Positions 1 to 14,448 of a stretch of DNA of 64,000 nt are shown here, in pieces. This stretch comes from Nemopilema nomurai (Eukaryota; Cnidaria; Scyphozoa; Rhizostomeae; Rhizostomatidae). The number at the start of each line of letters is the position of its first letter. Position 1 is the first letter of the stretch. Under the pieces are notes generated by a model. That model did not search any database and was not told where the DNA came from. It saw nothing but the letters and a program-made list of their open reading frames with translations. The position numbers and the translations under genes were made by a program. The DNA lies in the NCBI GenBank assembly GCA_003864495.1, contig ML133466.1, forward strand, positions 661,864 to 725,863, in the 5' to 3' direction.

Positions 1-1969
1 TCAATATTGTGTTTTAAAAGATTGCGGTGTGTGTTAGAGAACTGAACACATCATCCATGTCCTTTGCGGGCATTCTCCATTGTTCCATGAACAATACCAG
101 AAACTTCAATAACAATAGATGTCTGCGGGTTTCTCGCGGGCTGGCTGATGTCAGGAATATATCCCATTATTTGTCTCTTTGTTTACGAAAGGTAAACAAT
201 TAAATGACTGTGAAATTCCACTGATATAATCTCTTTAACAGAATGCTTCTGTCAGCTTGCAAAGTTTTTTCCGTGTAAATTTTACATCAAAACTCCAAAA
301 TACTTTTGCCCGAAAAACGAATTTTAAATTGCGAATGGGAACGGTTCTTTTCTGCCACCTCCAAGTAATACTTTTGGCTCAATCATAGGGTTCTTGAATT
401 TAAGCCAGGAAAATATAAGAATTTCTTCAAATTTTGCTTTTATACTTCATGGTTTTTCAGCGGTTTTGAGTCAATATTCTAATCATGGAGAGAACTCCCG
501 CAGTGATTTGAACTTGGTGAAAGTTCCCAGGAACCCGTTGATTTTGATTAGAAATTTATCAAATTATTCTTTCATCATAGCTTGATATAATAAATGCCCG
601 TCTGCCGTTTCTTTAAATACAGAAAGGAAGGTTTAGCTGTACCTCTCGGATACCTGTTATCAAACAGGGCTAATTTCCGCGCAGTATCCAAGGGGGATCA
701 CCCCCTAAGTTAAAGATAAAGTGTTCCTTTTATTGCCGTTTTAGTATTATTGTAACAAGACCCTGTTGCTCTCAGTTGCACCAAAACCCTGATTGCTAAA
801 TGTTTCCAGTAGGAATACTAAGTCTACTTCTGTTTTAAAAATGTTCTCAAATTCCAACATCTATGGCAGGACTTGGCCCAGCAAAATTGTCTAAAATGGA
901 TAGTATAAATGGATAGCCAAAATTTATTCATTTCCACCTTTGTAATATTTTCTATCCTTCCTTTACTTCCTTTTATTGCGTCCCAGTGTTTGCCTTAAAA
1001 ATTCTCCACACATAGAGAGTTGTTAGTCAAAAGGACATATGCTTTAGGTGACCTGAAGAATAATTGACATGTATAGTTCCTTTCTACAACTTTTTTATTC
1101 TTTAGAGTTCAAAGAGTCCTATTGACAGATCATAGGCTATAAAATTCCAAGGGTTAACTTGGTGTTCTCTGGTCTTGCCCAAGATGATGTGGTTAATTTT
1201 CTTCTAGTGCCACTCAACCTTTAACCTGTTAATGTAAAAAAATCAAAGTGGTTGATGATTATCATTAAAAAATGTGGGTGTGTTTGGCCTGGTTATTTGG
1301 GCTTTTCTATTAAGACAACTGCAAGATCTATTACACTGTGGCTCTTGTTTTTGGCTAATGAGTTACAATGGTATCTTATAAGCATTGGCAGCAAGGCTTA
1401 TGGTTCCTGTATGTCTTAATTTGGCAATAAAAAAGCTTTGCAAAAATATTATTGTATGTTTGCAAAAGTAGGATGCTAAGGATTGAGGAAAACCCTTTTT
1501 ACTGTAGAAATACCATTTTAATAGATATCAAATCACAAAGGACAAATTTAGCTATTATAGCACAAAATGGACGAATAGGCTACCAGCAGTTGATTCTAGT
1601 GTTAATAAGCTATAAATTTGTGAGGGAATGGGATTATCCCCAGTAGCCTGCAGCCCAAAATATTTTGACTGAAGCTTTAAGCAAGTGAAAAAATGTGACT
1701 TTTCCCAATGTATATTGAGCAACCACTTTTATGTTTGTTGAAACAGTGGGTGAAAGTTTGAGTAAGGCTTGGGGTACTTTGCTCAGTTTTAATGACTTTT
1801 GAAAACCATGCCACCAGTTTTGCTTGTATTTTTTTCAAAATGGTAGTACCTTGCACTGAAAATGCCCCAAGAGGGATGTACACCTTTTAAAAAGATGCAT
1901 GTTAAGACAAAAACCTGTTTTTTGTATATAATGTCTTACTAACGATGTTACATATGTTAAATTTTACAG
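1..1969. other. No gene recognised; probably intron or 5' flank of the GAS7-like gene
   Basis: I find no exon here that I can support. The stretch is AT-rich with scattered short ORFs lacking protein-like composition. The first recognised GAS7 exon begins at 1970 in the middle of the protein and in phase 0, so an upstream exon must exist. It is either in this stretch and too diverged to see by eye, or left of the window. Family members often carry an SH3 domain before the WW domain, and no SH3 coding segment was recognised here. Confidence 0.5.
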
Positions 1970-4900
1970 GTCTTAGATACATCATCCTCACCAATTATTT
2001 CAAGTGAAACTATCCCACCCAACTGGAAGGCATCAACAGCTCCAGATGGAAGGACATACTATTATAATGAAGTTACACAAGGTTTGTCAAAACATCTTTG
2101 CTTAATAATGTTTAGGGAATTTGAAATGAACATCATGTAAATAAGTATATTTATAAATGCTACCTAACTTTTTATGCAACAAACACCTATTGATATATTG
2201 CCTCTGTGCCAGAAAGTATGTATGTAGAAAGTATGGAACAGGCAAAAAGTTAATCAACCCGCCTGCTAATATTGGATGCTTGAAACATCCATCCTTTAGT
2301 ATTTTATTTCAAGACAATTAAAGTGTTTGGTTCATCTTTGGAGGCTGCTTGCTTTGCAATCTGGTGTGTACTGTCATTTAAATTGCAATATTTTGAGAAA
2401 AGATCATCAGTTGATTTGAATCAGCCATGGTGATCATTGAAAAGTATATACACTTGCAGAAAGTTGATGTGTATGTGTAAATATTTTAGATTAGTTTTAG
2501 ATTACTAAAAAGTCACAAACTCAAGCCTTGTTCATTTTTCTCTCTGTTTTTTAGCTTGTTTTGTAAAAAGCTCATAGAATTAGATCTGCGTACCAAGCAA
2601 CAATCCATTCATAGCAAATGATAGACAGTCATCTTTATCATTTTGATTCAAATTGAAGTGCAATTTTGATTTTGGGCTAACTGATTATTCCAAACTTGCC
2701 TTTGGGGTAGACATGCTTGAACTTTGTTTTAAATGTTGTGCCATTTGTGAGATTGTAGATCTAATACTGCTTGGGCTCTCTCTTTCTTCAGAATCAAGTT
2801 GGGTACTGCCACAGTTTGTCACACCTACTAAAACACCACCTACAACATTGCCTAAAAGGCATACTATTTCACAGTGCTCCAACATCAGAAAGCCAACATC
2901 CCCAACATTGAAAGTTGAATCACATTTACTGAGCCCCACTCAAGATGAAAGAGCAGATAGAAGGAGTGGAAGCAGTGCATCCAGTCAAGCAGGTTTATAA
3001 GTTCTTTCATTAATAAAGCTCTTATTGTAACACTGAGCATTACTGGTGGTATTTTATTTTTGTAGTCAAGGCTTTTTGGTAGAGGTTATTGGATCTAGCC
3101 CACCAAATAGTGCATCTAGGAATACCAAATGGTGCATCTAGGGCAGAATAGTGGACTAAAAGTCTAAAGCTTAGAACCTGGAAGAAACTCGTAAAGCCTT
3201 TACACTTTGTAATTTATCAGTACCTCTTGATTCATAGGAAATGCCTACTGTCTCATCAAAACCAACCATGAACCATTGTTACTTTTTAATAAAATGAGAG
3301 ATTTACTCAGAATGCTTTTCAGGGTTCTAAATACTTTTAGTTTTGGCTTAAAAATGTTGAACAAATGTCAGTATTTGCTCAATTTTTCTAATGTAAAAGA
3401 GGGAACATTTTTCCACCAAGCTTCGTAGAGGATGCTTATTGACTCCTAATCATATATGTTATATCTTAGCTGTTGATTTTCACGCAACTGCTGGACAAAT
3501 GCAGACCATATTATGAAGATCTAAATTAAAACCAGTTCAATATGCATTTGCAATTTTTTGTGAATTTTGACTTATACTTTCACTTCTTTAGAATTTCTGG
3601 CCGAGATTGAATGAGACCTTTTCAATAATTGGCCGTAAATTTATGATTAGCTTTTGTCATTTTCCAACGTCTGCATACTCTGAGGAATGATAATAAGTAT
3701 GCAAAAAGTACTTTAAGTATTCAAAAACTGGTTCCGCCATTTCATGCTATTTTATTTTCTTGCAAAGAATATGTCTATTCAAAGAATCCCCATTGAAGAG
3801 GCTAACTTTTATTTGCAGCGGACAGTGGCTACAATGGATCGATAGGCTCCCCATCTCCATCATCCTCCAGGGAATCGATTGACGCCAGAAGTGTTGGTAG
3901 CACTGGGAGTGGTGGCAATCGCAGGGTAATCACCCTAAAACCTTTTTTCTAAAATATTTTTACGTAAAAGATTCCTTTGAAGATCACAAATACATTGGAT
4001 TGATTACCTGACCTGGTTCGTCACGGGACGCAGTGAACGCCCGTTGGTTTATCTCTGCTCAGAATCTCAGATTCTTCAAATCTCTAGCTTTTCATAAATT
4101 TTCTAATCGGCTAGATTTTCCTGAAAGGCTGAAGTCTTGATAGTAGTCTATGTAATTTTCAAAACACTACATTATGTAATTTGCTTAACTAAGTTGAACT
4201 CTGGAAATTTGATGTATTGCAAATGAGTATAGATAGCGGTAAATCGTTTTCCGTGCATTTCATGAACAAGTTAGAACAAGGAATCTGATTGTAATGTTTA
4301 TTCAACGCCTGCATGTTATTTTCGTCCTCACTTCTGCAACCTATTCAAAAGCTTTGCAGTCGTCGGCGGACCTAGAGAATCCTTATTGAAAGGCTTTTTC
4401 CTTCCTCGAGGCTCAAAGAGAAGTATTTAAAAAGAGGCCCTTTCTTTTCCTTAATAGCAAACATCAAGTGTGATGTATTTCTCAAAGACCTCCGCCTTTT
4501 CTGTAAGAGCATTCCGCTCACTTTCGTCTTAGGAATATTATGTCTTAGGAATAACTGAAGGTAACCCTCGAATTACCAACTGCAACCTCAGTAGCCCTAA
4601 TTGCAGATGATCTAAAATGAGAATCTGTGGTCACACCGTTTCAAGTTGCCTGATTTGAAGTATTTTTTATTTAGAAAGGGTAAGCTCAAAAGAGTTGGGG
4701 AACCCAATCTATAAAATTATTTTTAAAACTGAATTCAAAGTGTCGGTAGAGATGGCTCGCTGTTTATTGTGGCATCTGCGATTTTTCGTTTCTCTAAGTT
4801 TGAAATTGTTTAGAAAGTATTTCCATTCCCAGCAAATCCGTCTGCCCTCCTCACCGGTATTCAGTTTAAACAATTGTTGCCTTCGCCCATGAAAAGATGT

Positions 4901-7900
4901 CTGAGGCGGTCTTGTGAATACACACTTCCAACATATCAGTTTGGTTTGCCCTCTATTTAGAGCTATCCATAGAAAGTGAGCCCCTATAACTGTGCCTCTC
5001 CACTATTAAAGATCACTGTTTTGCGCCTCTTATAAATATCTTGGTATCACGTGAACAGGGTTTTACACGCTTTAGTTCAGTACATACTTTTAGTGTCTAT
5101 TGCTTGACTCCTATGAATATAGTCGACAATCCCGCAATCAAAGCTTGTAGATTGAACTGACCTCATTGCCAGAAGCTCGAGATATGCCGTTCTAGCTTTC
5201 TGTTCTGCACTATCAGAACCCATGGAATGAAGTCTGTATGCAGCAGACTTTTCCATACTTTAATGAAAAACATATGACGTATATCTTGAATTTACACCGT
5301 ACTCATATATATGCAAACTTTTTGCAGAGACGAAAGATCATGGCAATGAATCTGACTCCAGCGGTATGTACCTGCTTTGTCTAAATGCTTTGTTTTTGTC
5401 ATTTGGTACTTGCTGATTACCTTCAACTTCATTAGTTTCTAATGATTATCAAACCCTTTTATAAGTGACCTTTCGACGAAGGTACAGCGTAATTAACCAT
5501 TACAGGACCATCAAACTTGAATCTTGCCTGTTGAGTTTTCTACTGAACGCTTGCGATTATTGCCAAGCTCTTAGACCACCTAAGCAATTTACTGGTCGTT
5601 TATTTGAATTAAAATATTGAGTTCCCGTAAAAACTTTCAGCAATGTTGGAGAAAGAGAGTAGGGCCCGCAAAATGAGTGCCGATGATGCCGGTGTCCCAA
5701 TTTATCCTAACAGTTGCTGGAAGTGTGAAAGAAAGACCTTCATTTTCTGTTCAACATCGTTATGTTCCAGTTTCGTTGGATCAAATTACATAAAAAATAG
5801 TGCAATCCCGTACTCATGTTTTTACACCGACCAAACCTGCTAAGTGGGCGGAAAGGATGCAGTTGCCAATTCAGCTTAGCTGGGTCTGCTAACTTGATCT
5901 TTGTTATATTGGCATATAGTAAATGCGCTACTTGTAAAAGAAGCTGAAGGGGAATTCTCAGCATGGTTCCGAACAAAAAGGTATTGTAACTCATCATGGC
6001 TCTATGCTGGCCCAAAGTTAATCATCAGAATGATTCACTCAACTGCCAGGCTGTGTTATGATGTTTTCACTGTATAATGGCAACGTGTGTTTTGTTATCG
6101 TTTCAGCGACCACAGTTTTTCAACTACCCGACAATTGCAGAGAGTTCTGAGCAAACTCTTCTGAACCAGCTCGATGTCAGCTTTTGTGATCATTTCTGGG
6201 TATGCAAAACCTTTCAGTGTAGCCCTTGAAGTTTTCATTCCAATGATTCTTGACAATGTGTTACCTCAGAATTTCAGCACAGCCTTTTAAGGTACAGTTT
6301 TACCTGCTCTTTTCTTTTCCGTTACTGCTGCTGATTATTCAATTCATCCATCTATAAATCGACAAACTTTCCCCACTCTTTTTTCACCATACCTCCATCA
6401 GGCTGCCAATTCTCTTTGCTCATTTTGTTAAATAGACGGTAACTCATTACTTTCCTCCTCCAAAGCATGCATTTTCAGAAGAAAGCTTAATAGAGCTAAC
6501 ATTCCCTCGCAATTCCTCTGAGTATTTACACTTTTAACAGTGCTCCTTCATAACTCTGGACACACAAAGAGGCATGTAGATATCTTGATGAGATGATGCC
6601 ATCGCTCCTCTCTGTGTACTAAAAACGGTCTAAAATATTGATGCGATACCCTCCCACGCCTGCCCTTCACCCAAACCCATCATCCTCCACCCTCCCCCCA
6701 ATTCCCCCTATATTGAGTGGAAATGCCATTTAGCCTATGTGCAACAAGTAAACAGAATTCCTCTGACATGCCAAGTATAGTATCATCTAATTTGGCACTT
6801 TGTTGAATACTTAATTCAATATCAGAGTCTAGATAATAACTGTTTTTAAAGTGAGAGACTTCGTGTTTTCCATATTCATAAGCTATTGTTTTCCCAGTTT
6901 GCAGTTTTTTTCAGAAGAACGCTCTGGAAATCTTGTGTTTTCAGAAGCATTGTTGTTATTAATATTGATAATAATCAGTTTCTCATTTGTCCCCTTAAAA
7001 ACAGGACGATTTGGGAGAGCTAACTGGGTTTGACGTTGTCCGAAACTATATCCAGAAAGGAAGAGCTAATTGTAAAGAGATGGCCGACTTTTTCAAAGAG
7101 AGGTGGGTGTATTTCACTGTAAATGAGGTTTTAGAAAACTCTTATGCTGATTGTTGGTGCGTGGGGAATGTTAGAATAATAAAGGAAGAAAATTAGCACG
7201 GGCAAAATACGAATTGTGAGATTTTACTGTAGAAATGTACTAACTTCATTTATTTTCCCTTGTCAACAAAAGGCAAAGCTATTTAAACGCCTCTTTGTGT
7301 CGGTAACATTGAATGCTTTGATATTTATTATGGATTTTCCGAAAGAGATTTGGTCCAACATTAACCTGAGAGGAAGCTTTGGAGGCCTTTATGGCTGATT
7401 CTTGCTATAAGTTCAGCTATTGTCAATCAATCTCATGTGAGCTGGGTGTTAATGTCACGAAGCAACGATTAATTTGAATTAAGTCTTTTTTGGTCTACTC
7501 GCTGTCAACCACTTGAGCCTAAAGGGTGCTGAATTTGGAGAGTGACCAGTAACGTGTCGAGGAGACAAACAAAAATAGCAAAGAAACATCATTACCACAT
7601 TACTAATGCAGTTGTTTGTAGCTATCGGTCTCTACTTTCTTCAAGTTGTAGGTCAGGTTTCGAGGGGCCTGAAGGGGGCATGCCCCTATTTTCATTCATT
7701 TGAGGATTAGTACTCCTTCTAAGCTATTTTTCATATTCCTGTAACACAGACACAAATGTCATTTTCCTGCAGTGAGTTCACTCCCTATCGCGTTCATTGC
7801 TAATTGTCACGTGTCGAATAGTCACGTGTTTGGTGTCTCCATTGACGTTTTCTCTCTTTATAGGGCCGCTATTGAGGACAATTATGCTAAGAACTTGCAA

Positions 7901-10900
7901 CGTCTGGCCAATGGTCAACATGGAAACCACGAGAAAGGGTACAGATAGCCTGTTAAAACCTGTTTTATTTTATGGAATCGACTGTCGGTTTTCAGTAATA
8001 TCCATTCTGTTTTTGGTTTTGATATGTGGTGCTAAAAACCAAATTATCCTCTCTAATAAGCTTCAACTGTATGGCTCTAAGGTATCTGTGGCTTGGCTGT
8101 GTGTTTAAAAGCTGTGTCTGTATTTAGAACCTTTTATTTTGGTCTTCAGTGCCAACATAACTTTGGACTCTGTACCTTCAAGTTTGTGACGCAATTTTGC
8201 AGGTCTCCTGAATGTTCATTTACCATAGACGAACATTTCAGACTGATGGGTGTATTTACCACAATAAATTTATCCAGCCTTTTAGTAGCAAATTAAGAAC
8301 CTTCTGTGTTTGAATGTGTTGCCACTGTCAAAACACTTGCACAATGAATTGTTGTGGAAGTTCTTTCTAGCAAGCCTATTAGGCTGTAGAAAGTTTATTC
8401 TGACCTGATCAGTTTCATTTGCTTCTGGAAACATTTCTAGTCGATGATTGCGGATGTAAGCAAGAGAAGTACCTAGCTTTTTAAGTTGTTCTTGCGGAAA
8501 GAGTTCTTGAAGGCAAGACTCTACGGTAATAAGCTTTTTGTTAATGGCAACCAACTTAAAACGTAAATTTAAAGGAAATATTACGATATGCTTGGTATCA
8601 AAGTGTGCCACTATCACGAGGAAGTCAGAGTAAAAGTTACTTCACAGTGTTATGTTGCGTTTTCTCGTGGTCCATGAAGGGGTGGACTTTGTCCAAACAC
8701 AAACTCAACGATAACAGAGGAAGCCTCCGTCAATTTATCTAGTATTCAGTTGCTATCCAAGAAGATCAATTCAAATAGCCACGGCAGTCACCTCAGCAAA
8801 CACCTCATATCCGGGGGTTGGCTTTGGGGAATGGTGGAACGAAACAAGCTGTCTGTTTTCTCGTTTTGCCCTAACGGTTAGACTTCCGAAAGGGTAGCGT
8901 AGCAATGCAGTGCTTCGAATGCAATGTTTGGCAGCAACTGAAGCGCTGAATTAAGTCTTATTATGTCATACGTTGCCTAAGTGACGTATTTGCGGCTAGC
9001 CCATGGCTTATCTTTTGAGTTATTGTAGCGAACCGTTTCTTAGTCTCAATTTTGGAGCTAAGCAAAAAGGATATTATTAATATATTATTTTACATAATAG
9101 AAGATCATCGGCTAGAAATATTATTTCAGGCATGTTACCTGCTTCACTTGCGCATGGTACATTGGTCACGTAATTGAGCACGGTTTTTTGTTAATTCTGA
9201 TACCCCATTATTGTATCCTCAGGTCTTGCGGAGAAGCTTGGCAAAAAATTAAAAAGGGTTTGGAAGAAGAAGCAAAGATGCACAGTGAACTGTCATTTTC
9301 GGTGCGTAATGTTCGTGATGACGTGTAAACGCAAAATTGTTTAGCAAAATTGTTCAGAAAAGGTGTTAATTACGTCTGCCTAGCGGTTTTTGAAGGTGGA
9401 TGGCCGAAGGGTATCTTCCTTGGAAACCATGAAAGTTCTTCATTTTTTGTCATTGTCATTAATGTGTGTCGAAATATTTACCCTCTGGTTTATAATTTAA
9501 GCTATGAGCAGAGCAGTGAACATTGTTAAAAATTAGTGAACATTTGTGAACATTAGGGAACATTGGAGAACATTTGTGAACATTAGTGAACATTAGTGAA
9601 CATTAGTGAACATTAGTGAGCTGGCAGAATTTGGTATAAATATCAGAGCGTTGAATAGGTAGCCTAATCTTTATAGTGATAAAATCTTTATTGCTGCGTT
9701 TTCGTTGCCCTTTTGAGACTTTCCCATCGATTTCTACCGACAACTGGGATAAATTCATTTTTCCTGCAATTATATGCTGCTTGTTAGGCCTAGTATATGG
9801 TATTAATCTTCTTTCAGTTGCTTGTGGGGTTGGAGAAAACCTTGGCTGAATATGCAGAGCGACCCATTTTCATTGATAAAAAGGATTCAAAGAGGGTATT
9901 TAACTTAAAATCATATAAACGTAGTTTCTGATTCTTTTTAAAAGTGCCATTCGTCATGATCATTTCTAAGCTGCCTAGAAGTTTGCTGCGCCGTAGTTTG
10001 ATGATCATCAATATATTTTGTATACAGCTAGGACCCATCCTTAAGTCTGAAGCCCTGACAGTCGTCTGAAGCCCTGACAGTTGTCCTTGTTTATTTTGAC
10101 CTATTTAAGCCTTCCTTTGCTAAGACCCTATTGCTGCCTCTATTAGTAGTCTCGTTGAAATGATACCCTTCAAGGGCTTATTCAAGGGTTTACGGTTAGC
10201 AATCTCCATATTACGAGCCTCTGTCGCTTTTCGATTAGTGGGAATCCATGTACAGAAGCTCTAAGAGATATATAGCCCTAAAGAATGGCTGGATTTTTTT
10301 TTTATTTGAACGTCTATATAATTTTAGATCGATGTTGTTATCCATGATGACCGAAAAAAGGTAGCCTCGAGGTTTAAAGATTTGGAAAGGGTAAGTGTAT
10401 CGATGCCTTAAATATGAAGGCTGTTGGTATTGATAAGAATTTGAGACGATTTAAGCCAAAGCTCACATTAGCATGATACCAGGTAGCCACACGTAGTGAG
10501 CAAATGTATTGTACAGGCTCAACAAAATGGCGGACAGCAACTTCGCAGTTGTGCTCATAAAGGGCCTATTTGAAGTCAGATATTTGCATTTGTTCCTAGG
10601 CCAGCTATATGCAAATTTGTCACGGAAATTTGTAAAATTTATCTGACGTGATAATTTTGCAGGAGAGGTGTACACAATAATTTATGTTGCATTGCAACAG
10701 GTCGCTAGTGAAGCATACACACCCTGGTGATATTTGTAATGGAAGGCCGCGCGGGACTCTTGTAATACCAAATTGTTAGCTGAATCTACTGCGTGTTTGC
10801 TAGGGCCTTGCTTGGTAAAATGTTTGTGACTTGTTCAAGCTTTCTGTAGAGACTTGCATGCGCAGTGATTTCCTTGCAATTCCAAAACCATCTGAATTTG

Positions 10901-13900
10901 AAAACACGGCAGCAATCGTCGATTGAAATACTCTTTTGTTTGGAAAATACTAACTTTTGTTCTTACTGATTTTCGAAAACACTAATTTGAGTTCTGATAT
11001 GCCAGCACCAATTTTTCTTTTTGAAAATTAGATTTCTCTTCATTCTTTTTGTCAGTGAGAATTTTTTTCCATTTGGACGCTTTTTACCCTAGTTGAGGCA
11101 ATTTTTAGGGATATGTCATTTATTGAAAAGCATTGTTACAGAGAAAATAGCCCATACAGGTGAGAGTTGATACTTAGAATTGCTCAAAACTTGAACTGCA
11201 ATGTCTAAAGTGAAAATCCTTTTTATAATAGCAACGTGCTACACTGGCAGAAAGACAAACAAAAATTGGCTTGCTTACAAAAGTAAGTGGTACTTCATGT
11301 TGCCAAATATAACTTATATTGCATGCTCCCCAATTCTGAGTTATTGTGAAAAATCACTAAAATCAGAGGTGATATCTCTATTCAAAATTTGCGCTGAGTG
11401 AAGCTGCAGCTGTGTTTTGCTTCTACATAGAAAAAGAAATAGCTGCTTTAATGAAGTTATTTAAAAGAATGGGAAAAGATTCGAGAAAAAGCTTTAAGAT
11501 AAAACGTTTTGGCTTCAGCTTTGATTTCTTAATCAGTTTTGCTTACAACTTTGCTTTTATATTATAAATGCTTTTTTTCGCAATAAAAAACCCATCACAA
11601 TGACATTCGTATATTTGCATGCGCTAAGTTTTTTAAATATTCAGATGGTTTCACTTGCCTTTGTGTTCCCTACTGATATATGCAAAATGCACCACACTTT
11701 CTTTTCCGATCGTGTTCTTTCTTTTCTCCTAATGCCATTCAAAGTTTTAAGCATTTGCAGCTTCTGCGAAAACCAACGATATTCGTAAAGTGACTCTAGG
11801 TATTTTCATGAAAGTGGACTATATTTGTCTGCAGTCTCTGAGAATTGAAAATAATTGTTGTCAGAGTGGTCGAAATAAAGAGCTTTACGTATGGAAACAT
11901 ATCTCACTTTCTTCCCCCACTATCTTCATTTTTACATTAATAGTCCATGTTGCGTTAATTTATTGCCTGTCTGAATTGTGATTTTAATTTTGCAGCAACA
12001 AGAAATTTCCAAAGCACAGAAAAAAATTGCGGCAACAGGTAAAGCCCACTAATAGACAAAACATCATTTTATTAAAAAATTCGAAAACAGGCCAAATGAG
12101 AATGAAAATTTTGCATCGAATTGTAAAGAAAACAAAAAGTAAATATTTGTGGAATAATGAATATTTAGTGACTAAACTAATTGCGTTAAATGCGTGGCTA
12201 AAAATTAGCTAAAAAGCTAATAACCTAAAAATCCTACCCAATTTGGTGTTTGAAGCAATTTTTAAAACAGCTGTGATTAGCACTCATAGGTAATATGCTT
12301 ATTTGTTTTAGAGTGAAAACGCTCCTTTGTTGTCATTGCTTCTCACTTCTAGAAGACCCAGTTCACTAATTATATATGTTCACCAATTAACAACCGTACT
12401 GACGTTTAGTATTAATTGCATGTAAACACACTTTATGCTGCCCTTGTGTCGTTAAATGAGGTTTCCCACCTTTACGTACTTTAATTATGAAATTGTTCTT
12501 TCAAACGTGGATTCGTTTCTATTAATTAGGCAGCTGTGGCTACTTTATTTTGTGCCCTTATATTTCTAATTGCGCCATTATTTGAGAATTAGCGTGTCAG
12601 TTTACATTGCGTTGTTTGTCATGTACATATGTGCACAAGTTTCCTTTGATTCCAACATCTGCTTGAAATTTTTGTTCTCGCTCATTAAATCTTTCACCTC
12701 CATGCGACATTTGACTACTGAACTCAAACTCGATGAAATTCTGAAATTTGGTAAATTGCATTAAAAATAACGCTTAAATCCAAGTAACTTGTTACACTCA
12801 CTTAGAACTAAAGACTAACTGAAGACTCCAGCTGTGATATATAATGCATTATATATAATTTATGTTATGATCATTCTTCACAGTTAGAATCTTTTTAAAA
12901 CCACTGTTAAGATATCATTAACCATCTGCCACATTTCGATGTTCGTTTGTCACAAATCATTCTTCTTAGCTGTTCTTAGCGTAGCTGAGATGCTATGAAC
13001 ACCCAGTTTGCTTTTGAAAGTACTTGGAAAGTTCTTTGTAAAATTAGAAGCATATAATCTCCCTGTATGTATAATTTATGTGTCTTTCTACAGTGGATGA
13101 ACTGAAGCGCTCGATTGACGATTTCAACGATGCACAGAGGCTGTGGATAGACGATACTATTCTCGGAATGATGGTACGATATAATTTAACATCTACATAA
13201 TAATCAGTCAGTCTGATTTGGGAAATAATCAGATTTGGGAATCAACTTATTTTGTACAGCTCAGAATTTACATGTCAATGTCCGTGCAACGCTTTGTTAT
13301 TATTTATTATCTTCTTGCCCACCTCTCCCGTTGGGCCTTGTCCTCACACGACCAACTTAAAGAGCACTGTGAGAAGTTAAATGGTCAAAGTTTCGATCAG
13401 ATGCCTTTCAAGGCTAAAAACATGCTATTAGCCCCAATATGCTCAGCTTGAAAAGTACGTCTAATGCCACTTGAGGCATTATTTTCCAATGCAATGTATT
13501 CTTCAAGTGGTTTCTGAAATTCACATTTTATATATACATTTTATATAGCTTTGATATAGACGATGCAATTAAAGCTAGCTGGATATCGTAGGTGTTGTTT
13601 CACTCTAAGAAATTACAAAAGAAAGTTTTTAAGAAAACGTCTACCAACTATGATAACTGAATTTTTCATATTTATTAGTTTTTTATTTGGTTATTAAACA
13701 GAATTAGACTGAATTGTGCCTTTTTACAGGACCTGGAGAAGAAAGAATCGGAGAGGATCCAGTTTATACAGAAAAAGTTGGAAATGTATACCGAAATGGG
13801 GAAAAGGACTTCTGATGGGAATTCCCAGGTAACCCTTGTTTTCTTATCTGATTTGATTTCGAAAGACGTTGTGTTCATATTCTGTGACAATGGCAGTAGA

Positions 13901-14282
13901 TTTGCCTCTTTGATCGTAGTAGAAGTAAAGCATCTTAGAAGGGTTATGGGTAGAGTTGCTAGAAAATAAACTTCAAATTTTACATGCATTCAAAACCTGG
14001 CACTTTTCCATGAATTTTCTTGACACTTTTTTGAAACGTCACTTGACATTGGACAAAGTTATGCCCTTCTACTAGGTAGCTCGGCTCATAAACCGAATTG
14101 CCCATGAATCCTTTTTTTTCTACGTGACGTCACTGATTACTCATCAGCTCTGTCCGTTATTTTTCCAGACGATGACCAATATCTTGCAGTCGGTGGTAAA
14201 AGTCGATCCAGCCACTGATCGGAAGGCGTTCGTTGATGGCAGCAGAACAGGATCAATACGGCCCATTGACGTGGTGAAATGA
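1970..14282 (+). CDS. GAS7: GAS7-like WW/F-BAR membrane-curvature protein, 3' part, 14 exons
   Basis: Exons are 1970-2081, 2792-2992, 3819-3925, 5328-5363, 6107-6199, 7005-7102, 7864-7938, 9223-9301, 9818-9895, 10328-10390, 11996-12038, 13094-13173, 13730-13828 and 14169-14282. All have AG/GT borders and join in frame to 426 codons including TGA (425 residues; N-terminus missing). Residues about 15-45 form a WW domain (W19, the YYYN strand, W41 and P44). A Ser/Thr/Pro-rich linker follows, with a 36-nt basic exon at 5328. From about 165 comes an F-BAR domain with the hallmark FFKERAAIEDNYAKNLQRL. The C-terminus (DPATDR, then GSIRPIDV) matches the GAS7 tail. GAS7 proteins bind and bend membranes and link them to actin. 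The helix between exons 10 and 11 is about 14 residues shorter than I expect for the family, so one small exon may be hidden in intron 10391-11995. Confidence 0.9.
9534..9619. repeat. Decamer minisatellite, unit GTGAACATTA
   Basis: About eight head-to-tail copies of a 10-bp unit lie in a GAS7 intron. The first copies vary at one or two bases and the last four are identical, the pattern expected from recent slippage at one end. Confidence 0.85.
10045..10082. repeat. 19-bp tandem duplication
   Basis: Two adjacent copies of a 19-bp unit beginning GTCTGAAGCC differ only at the last base. It lies in the GAS7 intron just before exon 10328. A recent local duplication with no visible function. Confidence 0.85.
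12837..12856. repeat. 20-bp perfect AT palindrome
   Basis: ATATATAATGCATTATATAT equals its own reverse complement. It lies in the GAS7 intron between exons 11996-12038 and 13094-13173. Such AT-rich palindromes can extrude cruciforms, but no function can be inferred from sequence. Confidence 0.8.
14125..14132. promoter_or_regulatory. Consensus CRE octamer TGACGTCA
   Basis: A perfect palindromic cAMP-response element core followed within a few bases by an AP-1-like TTACTCA. It lies just upstream of the last GAS7 exon. Two more identical octamers lie 1.4 and 1.8 kb downstream. Binding by CREB/ATF proteins is inferred only from the motif. Confidence 0.35.
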
Positions 14283-14448
14283 TCCACCCACAGTTCGATG
14301 TTGTTGTTGCAGCTCAATTTATTTTGAAATGTTTACCTTAGTTGCTGGTAATGTCACCATCAAAATAACTACTGCCTCTTGAAATTTTCAACTACAGCCA
14401 GTTGCAGCTCCTTTTTGCAATATCTATATAGTATCAGTCTTGATTTTT

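Noticed and set aside
5643..5843. An extra GAS7 exon starting after TTTCAG at 5640
   Set aside because: In the phase required by the preceding exon it hits a stop within 12 codons. Exon 5363 joins 6107 cleanly without it.
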